Positions 31,264-41,695 of a stretch of 64,000 bases of DNA are shown here, in pieces. Positions within the stretch are counted from its first letter, which is position 1. Every line of letters begins with the position of its first letter. The DNA comes from Hirudo medicinalis. Lineage: Eukaryota; Annelida; Clitellata; Hirudinida; Hirudinidae. The DNA lies in assembly GCA_011800805.1 (NCBI GenBank), contig MPNW01000183.1, positions 23,435-87,434 of the forward strand, given 5' to 3'. The notes under the pieces were generated by a model, which was given only the letters and a program-made list of their open reading frames with translations, was not told where the DNA came from and ran no database searches. The position numbers and the translations under genes are program-made.

Positions 31264-32190
31264 AGCTTCAACCCATGTGATATGATTTAGTGAAAAGTTG
31301 TTTTGAGCATTCGGGATATACTATCAGATACTGAATGGGTCAACCTCTGTAAGACCATTTGCATATAGATTGGATTTATTGAACTGATCAGAAGATGTTC
31401 TTTTTTCTGCCATTAAGAGTAATGTTAAGCTAGTAGTTTGAACCTCTGTTGGTCCGAGCACCTGATTTTTCGGCATATGCGTACCGTAAGAGGCAGGTCG
31501 ACGCGTGGGACATTTAGTAATCGTTCGCTTAAGATTACTGTTGGGGGCCGGAAGGCGCGAGACCTAGGAGTGGCTTGAATACCAGCGCTTAGTCATTAAA
31601 TTACACAGTGGGGGACATGGCCCAGTTTCTTTCAAACCTCGTGACAGTTACTGTGACGCTGTCCTGCTTCGTAAGTTGCACCATCCCTGCGGTCGTTTTA
31701 GCTATTTCGGGGCTTATTTTTTGTGCAGGGTCCAGTTTGGTTATTTCGGGTCTCAGATATTTAAGGCACTTTTTATATTAGCACACAAAAGGCTGTAGTA
31801 CTCTTGCTTCCACCCAAGTTTGTCCAGAGACAGCATTGCCTAGTAATGTGCAACAAATTAATAGTTTAATGGTATGACGTATGCAAAGTTGGATATGCAT
31901 GGTCTAAAGTGGCATAGGTTTGGAGCACATCGACTTCAGCAGGCAAATAATCAAAAAGTTCGATGATGCAGGGTGGATGCGACTATTAGAGCATCTTGAC
32001 GTGAGTGGAGGAAATTACCAAAGATTCAGCAAAACTGAGAAGTCTGCAATAAATGTAACTATGAAATATGAATCTAGCAATTACAATTAGCCCCAGACAA
32101 ATGCCTCCCAGCTTCCATCAAAACAACGGGGAATAGCACCATGCCCAACCAATACACGATTGTGTATTAATCCGCTCACGACCCATATCC
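31264..32190. other. Intergenic stretch with a GC-richer patch, probably element-derived
   Basis: Around 31437-31800 the composition changes to GC-richer sequence (GTCGACGCGTGG, GGGGGCCGGAAGGCGCGAG) unlike its AT-rich surroundings. It lies upstream of the retrotransposon remnant on the same strand and may be its decayed 5' part or a different insertion. I find no open frame of note in it. Confidence 0.45.
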
Positions 32191-32194
32191 TTCA

Positions 32195-34040
32195 CAGACA
32201 ATATACGTGACCTTGGTGTCCTCATTGATAGTAAACTTACTTTCAAAGCCTACGTCAACAATATCATTCACAAGGCCTTTATCAGACTATAGGGTCCCGT
32301 CCCTATCCCGACATTTTGCCCGGCCATAACACGCTGAACTGGGCAAACCGGGCAACCCGTCTTCAGACCGCACGGTCCCCGTCTGTCGGTGCTTGCTGAG
32401 TACGCCTTATCCTCAAATGCTTTCGATCACGAGACAAGAGAATATTGCCCAGAGCTTATTGCACATATGTTCTGCCAATCCTTGAATGTTGTTCCCTTAT
32501 CTGGAGCCCCAAAGCAAGCAGCTCATAACAAAGATCGAACGTGTCCAAAGGTTTTTCACAAGGGCCATTCCAGGATTGAGAACTCTACCTTACAGGAGCA
32601 GACTTCAGAAACTCGGACTCAAGATACTCGAAAACCGACGCCTCATCCACGATTTATGCCTCTGTCACAAAATATTACACGAATTCATTCATTGCACCAT
32701 CCAAAAATGTCCCGTTTTCATGGTATCTCGCACACGTGGTCATACCCTCCGCCTACGTCAAGAAAAATGTTCCACCACTCACAGGCTCCATCTCCTCACT
32801 AATCGTATCGTGAAACCCTGGAACTCTCTGCCCCCAGATANNNNNNNNNNNNNNNNNNNNNNNNNNNNNNNNNNNNNNNNNNNNNNNNNNNNNNNNNNNN
32901 NNNNNNNNNNNNNNNNNNNNNNNNNNNNNNNNNNNNNNNNNNNNNNNNNNNNNNNNNNNNNNNNNNNNNNNNNNNNNNNNNNNNNNNNNNNNNNNNNNNN
33001 NNNNNNNNNNNNNNNNNNNNNNNNNNNNNNNNNNNNNNNNNNNNNNNNNNNNNNNNNNNNNNNNNNNNNNNNNNNNNNNNNNNNNNNNNNNNNNNNNNNN
33101 NNNNNNNNNNNNNNNNNNNNNNNNNNNNNNNNNNNNNNNNNNNNNNNNNNNNNNNNNNNNNNNNNNNNNNNNNNNNNNNNNNNNNNNNNNNNNNNNNNNN
33201 NNNNNNNNNNNNNNNNNNNNNNNNNNNNNNNNNNNNNNNNNNNNNNNNNNNNNNNNNNNNNNNNNNNNNNNNNNNNNNNNNNNNNNNNNNNNNNNNNNNN
33301 NNNNNNNNNNNNNNNNNNNNNNNNNNNNNNNNNNNNNNNNNNNNNNNNNNNNNNNNNNNNNNNNNNNNNNNNNNNNNNNNNNNNNNNNNNNNNNNNNNNN
33401 NNNNNNNNNNNNNNNNNNNNNNNNNNNNNNNNNNNNNNNNNNNNNNNNNNNNNNNNNNNNNNNNNNNNNNNNNNNNNNNNNNNNNNNNNNNNNNNNNNNN
33501 NNNNNNNNNNNNNNNNNNNNNNNNNNNNNNNNNNNNNNNNNNNNNNNNNNNNNNNNNNNNNNNNNNNNNNNNNNNNNNNNNNNNNNNNNNNNNNNNNNNN
33601 NNNNNNNNNNNNNNNNNNNNNNNNNNNNNNNNNNNNNNNNNNNNNNNNNNNNNNNNNNNNNNNNNNNNNNNNNNNNNNNNNNNNNNNNNNNNNNNNNNNN
33701 NNNNNNNNNNNNNNNNNNNNNNNNNNNNNNNNNNNNNNNNNNNNNNTGGTCATACCCTCCGCCTACGTCAAGAAAAATGTTCCACCACTCACAGGCTCCA
33801 TCTCCTCACTAATCGTATCGTGAAACCCTGGAACTCTCTGCCCCCAGATATTATCAGCTCCACAACCCACAGTAGATTTAAAGCCTGCATTTCCAACACT
33901 GATCTAACAAAATATCTAACAATTTAATGACTTCAAATTTTTAAAATTTCTATGCACTCTACATCTTTGCATACCTACTCCAATTTGTGTTAGTGGTCAC
34001 GTGTAATTCTCTTTTTGGTTGAAATAAATAAATAAAATAG
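32195..34040 (+). mobile_element. Truncated, degraded non-LTR retrotransposon (reverse transcriptase C-terminus and 3' end)
   Basis: From about 32204 the frame reads DLGVLIDSKLTFKAYVNNII, a typical post-catalytic reverse-transcriptase segment of the Jockey/CR1/L2-like group. After a frameshifted stretch, 32486-32840 gives a frame with IERVQRFFTRAIPGLRTLPY, LGLKILENRRL and WNSLPPD. After the N gap the same frame continues with HSRFKACISN and stops at 33925-33927. A short 3' tail ends in an AAATAAATAAAT-type run (about 34020-34038), as expected for target-primed insertion. The 5' portion is missing or decayed and frames are broken, so it is not autonomous. The clade is assigned from memory of motifs. 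Confidence 0.8.
32841..33746. other. Assembly gap (906 N) flanked by an exact 104-base duplicate
   Basis: Bases 32737-32840 and 33747-33850 are identical. The sequence entering the gap is therefore repeated on leaving it, which is what unmerged overlapping contig ends look like. Joining the two sides at the overlap keeps the retrotransposon frame open to its natural end. Confidence 0.9.
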
Positions 34041-34225
34041 TCTCCCTCGAGCAAGCGAAAATATCATGTCTGGGTCAGTCATCATCATTGGTTAATTGAG
34101 ATTCCAAAACACAAGAAGCAGGAACCCACTTAAGCACTTGTCATCATAACAAATTAACTCTCATCCACTAATCTTTCTCCCAACATACTCAAAACTCAAA
34201 GAAAAACTTATGACATAATAAGATA

Positions 34226-34231
34226 TTTATT
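34226..34231 (-). promoter_or_regulatory. Candidate polyadenylation signal of SLC9B copy 2
   Basis: AATAAA on the minus strand about 80 bases past the stop. Confidence 0.5.
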
Positions 34232-34309
34232 GACATGGTATGTAAGACATGGCAGAGGTAAGTGCAGAGAACAAAAATGCAGACTGAGTAGACATGTTAT
34301 AGATAATGA

Positions 34310-36761
34310 CTAGATACTTTCAAGATTGAGATCATGTCCTTGATTGGCATTATTTGATTCATCGTTGGTCAATGAATTACGAGAGGCTTTTGTTAGTAAT
34401 CTAGGACCAAGGTTTGTTATCAATATGGCACCCAATGGTGCTGTAATTAAGATGCTGAGAACTGCTATTGATACAATCTGAAATTAGTACAATGATCACA
34501 GTTTAAAGATTGACTGATTAAAGAGCAGATCAATATTGTTAAGAACTCTATGTGACTATGTAAGCACAAATATTGTCAAAAAATTGGTCCTGGCTAATAG
34601 GTATGTGGCAACTCAGACTAGATAAAACTGTTTCTGATTGTCACAGTCATTCATACCTTTAATCCATGTTGGAGTTCTTCATCGGAACCATTCCGTTTTC
34701 TGACCATATCCAATGCAACTCCTCCAATTGCTGCCTGAATATCAATGTAACTATCAGAGCAATTAGAAGATATAGGCTTGAATGTTGCTTTATGTTGTTC
34801 GGTCGCAATTACCATAATTCAAAACATTGTTAGTTAGTCATTGTTTAAGCCAGTGTTTTTCTTACCTGTACAGTTGCCTTGGGTAACCATGCCATCATTA
34901 TAAAAATCTTCTCTTTAATATTGAATTTGTTACCACAAACGACTAGAAAAGTTGTAGCCATTCTGCACACAAGTCCGATGGAAAGCGTGGCTAATCCAAT
35001 TCCAATGACATTAAGGTCAAGTTTGGAAAAAGATACCTCAGCACCAATCAATCCAAAAAGAAAAGGTTTGAAAATAGTCCATATAATTTCAAAATTTCTG
35101 GACACTGATTCTTTCTATAAAAACAAAGTTTAAAACATCATAAAATTGTAGTAAATAGTTATAAAGAGCTATGGCAAACAACTTAACCTCATCTTCGTTA
35201 AGATAAGTCTCTTTTCTCCATCTCATCTGTACCACAAATCCCAATAACAAAGCAGCAAATGGTCCAGCACCTCCAAATCCAGCTCTTCCGCTTGCAAATA
35301 GTCCAACAAGAGCGGATAGTAACAACAGAACAAACCTAATTAGCATTCTCTTTTTCTAAAAAATAATATTTTAAATCTCGTCAACTTTTAAATTCGGATA
35401 CAGGCAATAACAGATGTATTTTTGTTATTGTGTGTAACTCTAATAAATTCTGAAATAGAATCACCAACATGCTGGGCATGAGGAAGAAACCACAGCAAGG
35501 AACCAAATACCAATCCGAACGCTGCTCCCATTGCAATTTCTATTGGCGACTTTAAAGCAATAAATATAATGTTTCCTATTTAATGGACAAAATTAAATAA
35601 GTCAACTCATAGGAACTCCAACCAAAACCACCTTCAGCAAATGTTATGCCAATAAGAACTCCAAAAACTGAAATGGCTAAAATATCATCAACACTTGATG
35701 CAGCAATAACCAGAGTTGGTATGCCTTTGTCAATTCCATAGCCTTGACTACTCAAATTCAACAAGCAGGGCACAACAACAGCTGGTGAAACAGCTGCCAA
35801 AACACTCCTGCATTTAAATAGTATTATGCATTAATGTCCACTTAGTTGGTAACAATTTAAAATAAACAAATTATTAAATGTTGAAATACTTTAAGTGTCT
35901 GGTTTTGTGATGTTATAACATATATGTGATGCTTTACATATTAGAAATTTTAACCCTAGTATAAATGCAAAAGTCCATGGCAATCCAAGTAAAAAGTGAG
36001 AAACAACTCCAGTACAACACAATTCCACAATGCAAGGTGAAAAAGCAAGTCTGAACACAGCACATGAAAGACGCTTCAAAGCTCCAGGATCCAAACCCAT
36101 TCCAGCTCTAACAAGTATGATGGCCAAGGCTGTGCTCCTGGATTTTTAAAAAGTAAACAACATGTTGCAAAAACTGTTAATAAGTCAGTATAATTGAAGT
36201 CACCTCAGAATTGAAGACAGATCTTGATCCAAACTTTCTTCAAGTCTTAAAAATCTAACATTTCTTAAAACAATACCAGAAACAATCATTCCTGATAAAA
36301 AATGATCCATTTGCCCCATTACATTCACAAAGAATTTAAGAATTTAAAGAATCTTACCAAAGAGATCAGGTAAACGAATCTTGCTAGCCAATAAACCAAA
36401 CAAGTAACTTGTAGAAAAAACGACTATCAATGCAAACAATTTTCCACCAGTAAGACACATTTCACCCGTAACACCCCAACAAAATCCAAATATCACGACC
36501 AACAAAAAAGCATTCGTGACTGCAAGAGCAAAGCTGCCTTTTGGGGGACAAATGTTTCTCAATTTCATGCAACATCTGTTTGTTGTGTCATTGCTTTGAT
36601 TTATTTCTATGAACATCACATTTACAGCCTGTTTTAAGAATACAAAAAAAGTTAATGTTATCACTATTGTTCTGTCACAAAACCCCTATTCAATAAAAAT
36701 GTGAAACCGTTTTATCAGGGTCATTTTGAGGTAGTAGAGTGTTATTGACTGGGGTTACCAT
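34310..36761 (-). CDS. SLC9B: SLC9B (NHA-type) sodium/proton antiporter, copy 2
   Basis: Paralog of the gene at 24.3-26.8 kb with the same ten coding exons: 36708-36761, 36358-36628, 36204-36291, 35955-36137, 35632-35807, 35469-35575, 35188-35355, 34866-35114, 34657-34734, 34310-34477. Eight internal exons have exactly the lengths of copy 1. The first is 6 bases shorter and the last 6 longer, so both encode 513 residues. The Asp pair in SSVDDILAIS (about 239-240), GFCWGVTGEMCL, RAGMGLDPGALK and KATVQ are all intact, with no frameshift or stop, so it should be functional. Differences cluster in the N-terminal segment and the hydrophilic tail (ends NLESI here). Head-to-head with MRPL38, 532 bases apart. 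Confidence 0.93.
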
Positions 36762-37293
36762 TTCCAATTCTTTAGAATAATTTCAATGAACGAAATAGCA
36801 ATGTACATAAAATATCGGCTTGGTTTAGCTTTATACCCTGACAACGCTGTCTTTAACCTGGCTAAATAAATAAACCGAGCATTTGTGCACCACCGACCTG
36901 GACCTGACACCTCCTAAAACTTTTTAAAATATTTACTTCTATTTTAAAAATGATTATAACAGAATATAGAAAGGTACATCGATTAAACAAAATAACCAAA
37001 TACAAAATAATATACTAAGTAAATAATTTTAGATAAATACTAGTTAAAAATTTAATATGACAATTGTCTACTAAATTATATATGGTTATCAGTAATAACT
37101 TATTACAATAACATTAAAATTACATTAGAATTTTAATTAAATTTTTTGTTAACTTTTCTTGAAAATATTTTATTGATATGTTACTTTTTATTAAAAATCC
37201 ATTATTGGTATATTTTATTATTTAAAATTACGTCCAGATTGGTTTTTAAAATGTTTTGATTTGCTTCATTTTTCACCTTGTCATTCAAAAGGC
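36762..37293. other. Divergent promoter region between SLC9B copy 2 and MRPL38
   Basis: AT-rich 532-base interval between two start codons on opposite strands. No coding sequence seen; presumably both core promoters are here. Confidence 0.55.
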
Positions 37294-40159
37294 ATGGCCG
37301 CTTCGTGCGTAAATAAGTCGCTAGCTCTTAGCAGAATTTTTGTTAAGCATAAAGAAATTGTGAAAGCTTCTAAAAGATTTTATACTATTCAACCTCCGGC
37401 CTGGCTCGGTGGTAAGAATGTACTTGATATTCATGGAAAATTCGATTTTCCTGAGCACTCGGATTCTTTCGAGGAAAGGATGCAAAGTAAGGATAGTTTA
37501 AACAGTTTTACTAAAATTATTGATACGAATCGGACTTTTATTTATTTTTTGTTTATTTAGAGCTTGCCGATGAAAAGCTGAAAAACATGAATGGAGATGT
37601 TTATGTGCCAAAAGACATTGGAGCAAAGATCTCAGTAGAAGGAGATGATTCAATAGAGAAGAAGATACTCCAAGTTTCTGCTGCAAATAGAGTGAACAAG
37701 GAATTAGAAAAGGCATCACGCACACACTCTTGTTAGTGAGCTAATTCATTAAGAAGTTTGGCATCTAACTCAATTAAAATATTATAGATGAGTTGATTTA
37801 ACTATTTTTGTAGTTCTGATTCTTATTTAAATTCTATCGAATTTTTTTATTTCCAAATAATTCATGAAAGGGCATACCTTTCTTAATAGATCTCATGTAG
37901 TAGGACTTATTAGTAATGGACAATATGTAATATGATATTCACAGACGAAATTTGCTTTCATTAATGCTTTTATACCTCAAAAAATTAATTTGGAGTATTT
38001 AAAGAACTTTATATTTAAGAATATTTTAAGAATATTTACTTTGTAAATTTGCATTATATAATTATAAGATTTTATGGGATTAGTCTTATGGTGACAAAGT
38101 TGAACATAACTTTTGGGGAGTGTGTCTGGAACTATGTTGATTTTCATTATTTTTGTAATTCTTTGTGGGTGAATGAGTTTTTCATTTCTGTTTTGTGTAA
38201 ATATTGCATTTGGTTTTAACAAGGTATTTTCATGCCAATTTTACTTTTACAACATCATTTACAAATAATAGTATTAAATTCATGATATGAGTAATGTTAA
38301 AAATACAATTTATATTAATAACTTACATTACATCTTTTATATGATTAATACTTCCTTGGTTCATTCACAAATGTCATGATGATGAATCTGCTCTTCAGTA
38401 ATTGTGCCACTGGACGAGGTCAAAAGGGATTGGATGATAGAAAATGGGGCTGAACAAATCAAATTGATGGCAGAACATTGTGGCATTTACAAGGATCTTT
38501 TTGGCGGCGACTATTTTTACCCGACCGTCAACATGGGTATTTACTATGATTATGATAAAGATTTTCTGACACCTGTTTGTCGAGGCAACATCATCAGCCC
38601 ATCAGAGGTTAGTGGTTTATCTGAGGGTTTTTGTTTACATAAAAGATTGGAATAGGTTTGTTGTAAGTACTGCTGCAAGAAATGAATGCATATGTAAACT
38701 AACTGTACTGATGTCTTCTTGATACTTAGTTAATTGAGTAATTAGTTTATTAATATAATTAATTTAGGCCATAAAACCTCCATTGGTTGAGATAGACAGT
38801 CAATCTGATGAACTTTGGACTCTGCTCATGGTTAATCCTGATGAGAATCTGACCAACCAGGAAGATGAATACATCCACTGGCTTGTGTGAGTTGAATCAT
38901 TTAAGTGGAGCTCTTCTAATTGGTTGTTGAACCACTTGCCATTTAATTAACTTAAAATCCAGCATTGCTTATTATTAACACGGATATTCAATCATGTGAA
39001 TATCCAAGTCAAGCTGACTTTGACTCTCTGGACTCTGTTAAAATATTTGCCTTCCAAGATGTATTCCTTGTAGCTGCTATTCTATTTAAATCATTTTCAC
39101 CAGGGCAAACATACCAGGTGGTGATATTTCTAAAGGGGAGGTTCTTGTGGACTACTTCCAGCCAATTCCAGCAAATGGTACGGGTTACCATCGAAATGTG
39201 TTCGTCCTCTTCCAGCAGAAGAAGGGAAAAATGAATTATGAGGACATAAAGAGGATCAAGGGTGATGTGAGGTATGCAGGGGTGTTTTGGACTTCAGCAC
39301 AAGTGAATTTTTAATTAGTATTTGTCACTTAAATTGATGGTTGATGAGTTTAATAACATTAAACCAAGAATTTGTTAATGTTAGCACAACAAGTTGCTTT
39401 CCCTTTATAGACTGGATGACAGAAATTTCAAGACTCAGACATTTTTCAAGAACCATGAGGCAGAGTTGGTACCGAGAAGTATTGCCTTTTTCCAGAGTCA
39501 ATGGGATGAAAGTGTCAGAAACTATTTCAGGACAGTCCTTAGTAAGAAATTCCATTGAGATCTCCCTATGCTGATGTTGTTGTTACATTAACTTAATAAT
39601 ATGAATAATTTCATACATCATTTTGCAGCCATGGTGCATTTTTGCATAAAAACAGTCAAGAATTTAATCACACTAAAATCTTGAGACAAAATAAGAACGT
39701 GTGACAGATATTAATTAACTAATGAATAAATTAACGTGGTTTAAAGGTATGGCCGAACCTTCGTTTGAATACGATCATCCAACTGCCTACCATCCTCCTC
39801 CTCAGAAATACCCCCACAAACAACCGTTCAATCTGTAAGTTGTTTGGTTTCTATTATTCATCTTCAAAACATCTTCTAGAAGGACATCCTATTGCTTCAA
39901 TAGCTGCTTGATTGTTCCAAAGAGTGAAGATTTAATTTTCCTGTTCTTTTTCAGATACTTTGATAGGTACAGGGATAGAAAGGACATTGATGAGGAGGTG
40001 TTGAGGCAAAAGCTAAAGGAAACCTCAGCATTTGAGCAAAGGAAGCCTGAATTCAAATATACAATGTATCATGTTATTAAGAAGCACAAACCTTCTTGGT
40101 TGGTGCAGAAAGAGCAGCTTATGCTGAGGAGAGTTGAACAATACAAAAATCTTGACTAA
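37294..40159 (+). CDS. MRPL38: Mitochondrial ribosomal protein L38 (mL38, PEBP-like)
   Basis: Mitochondrial large-subunit ribosomal protein with a phosphatidylethanolamine-binding-protein fold. Coding exons: 37294-37486, 37561-37731, 38399-38607, 38768-38886, 39104-39271, 39411-39541, 39747-39834, 39955-40159; 1,284 bases, 427 residues, somewhat longer than the mammalian protein (about 380). Recognisable parts: basic N-terminus suited to a mitochondrial presequence, RFYTIQPPAWLGG, HCGIYKDLFG, the PEBP-like core (ELWTLLMVNPDE, EYIHWLVANIPGG, GTGYHRNVFVLFQQ), SIAFFQSQWDESV, and the C-terminal AYHPPPQKYPHKQPFN then YFDRYRD. The extra length lies after YRD (about 60 residues, Lys/Glu-rich), which I do not recognise from vertebrates. 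Confidence 0.93.
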
Positions 40160-40190
40160 TGTATGAAGAGGTTTCATATAGAATTGATTG

Positions 40191-40196
40191 AATAAA
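40191..40196 (+). promoter_or_regulatory. Polyadenylation signal AATAAA of MRPL38
   Basis: AATAAA 32 bases after the stop. Confidence 0.6.
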
Positions 40197-41082
40197 TTTT
40201 TATTTGGTCTCGAGACTTTTGGCAACATTTATCTTTCATGGACTTGGTTTTGAAGGTTTGATCAATTAGTTGATAAGATCAAACCACATTCTGTAATATG
40301 ATAATTCCTTGCAACAATTCCTAAGAATACTTCTCAAGCAACAACCTTAAGCCTTGTTGGATCTAGTTAAGCCATGTGTGGCCCATTCATTCCTTACAAT
40401 CTGGGCTACTCTTACTTTAGTTGGTGAGATGTTGATCATTTAAGACATTTAACTATATCTAATTCCTAATATCTGTGTTGCATTGCCAAACCCATAATTC
40501 ATCTTAACTTTCCTTTCGGACTGGGACTTTTGTCAAAGGGCGTTTGTAATTTAGTCTGCGTTTCTAGTCTTCCTACTTTTATCAGGACATTGTTGGATAA
40601 AACATGTTTTGCAAGTAGGTAATCAACTATCTTGCATCGAAATCCGCCGATTATTAGTATCAGATGTCTCCTCTAAATTGCGTTTAAGTGTGATTTCTTG
40701 GGTGTACCTCAGGGAAGATTAACATGTGCGATTAACTGCAACGATGATGATTCCGAGTTTGATTTTGGTGGCGTATACTGTCCGCAATTTATGCAATAGC
40801 CTGGATTTTACGTGCACACTGGTCCCGCAAAGATATTGAAATTGAGCAAATTTATAATCATAATTTAACCAACAAGATAAATGCAGCGTTTAAATTTTTA
40901 TAAGTTTATATATATTTTAAAGTTATTATGAATCAATAATGTTGAAACAATGTCTAAATTCTCCTTGTTGACAACCTTGTATTCTTTGAGCGAAAATTTG
41001 TAAAAGTTTCATCGGTGTGATGTCTGGTCTGTTCTTCAATGCTGTTCGTACTTTCAGGTGAGCACCTCTAATCAATCTTGAC
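40197..41082. other. Intergenic region between MRPL38 and MRPL14
   Basis: About 0.9 kb. No exon, RNA gene or clear repeat recognised; must contain the MRPL14 promoter. Confidence 0.5.
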
Positions 41083-41601
41083 ATGACGATGAATTTAGCA
41101 AGAATTTGCTTAAATTTTCGCAGCACGTCTTCAGTTCTATGTGAAGTTCGATTGCTTACGAGGCTTCGAGTTGTTGACAATAGCAGGATAGGAAGAGCTG
41201 CCGAACTAGCTGGAAAACCAGGCAGAATTATTCATGTCTACAACAAGAAGGCAGTCGGAAAACTTGGAGACAGGGTTAAGATAAAACTATTACCTTTTCT
41301 CTTGCATTAAATCAATGCCCATGTTGCTTTGCCTAGATTGCCCTAGTGCAGTACTATAATTGGTCTGTTTAATGTTAAGGTTTTGATAGCCATTCAAGGC
41401 CAGAAGAAAAAGGGTATCCTTGTAGGACTAAGACAGGTACAAAAGCGCATGGTTCCTCGATTTGATAGCAACAACGTGGTCCTCATGGAGGATGAAACAA
41501 CTCCGACCGGCACCAGGATAAGGGTTCCAATCCCCTCTTGTCTCAGAGGAAAGGGTCCAAATTTTACAAAACTGCTTTCATGTGCCACAAAATTCTTTTA
41601 A
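41083..41601 (+). CDS. MRPL14: Mitochondrial ribosomal protein L14 (uL14m)
   Basis: Mitochondrial homolog of bacterial ribosomal protein L14, at the intersubunit face. Coding exons 41083-41274 and 41380-41601; 414 bases, 137 residues. It has a short presequence-like N-terminus (MTMNLARICLNFRS) and then the L14 core: LRVVDNS, RIIHVYNKKAVGKLGDRV, IAIQGQKKKG, PRFDSNNVVLMED, TGTRIRVPIP. Two Met codons occur at the start (41083 and 41089); the first is chosen because it keeps the longer presequence, but either is possible. Tail-to-tail with CRLS1, the two stop codons 94 bases apart. Confidence 0.93.
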
Positions 41602-41614
41602 ATTTTCAAACATG

Positions 41615-41634
41615 AATAAAAATGAAAGTTTATT
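41615..41634. promoter_or_regulatory. Opposed polyadenylation signals of MRPL14 and CRLS1
   Basis: AATAAA on the plus strand at 41615-41620 serves MRPL14, and AATAAA on the minus strand at 41629-41634 serves CRLS1. The signals face each other 8 bases apart, so each transcript would have to run past the other gene's signal and the 3' ends overlap. Confidence 0.6.
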
Positions 41635-41695
41635 GTTTCAGGCTAAATTACATATATCAATAATGGTTAAAAAATAAGTCTTGAGTAAGATAAAA

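Noticed and set aside
32486..33823. 445-codon ORF across the N gap
   Set aside because: Most of it is undefined residues from the gap; only the first and last parts are real retrotransposon sequence.
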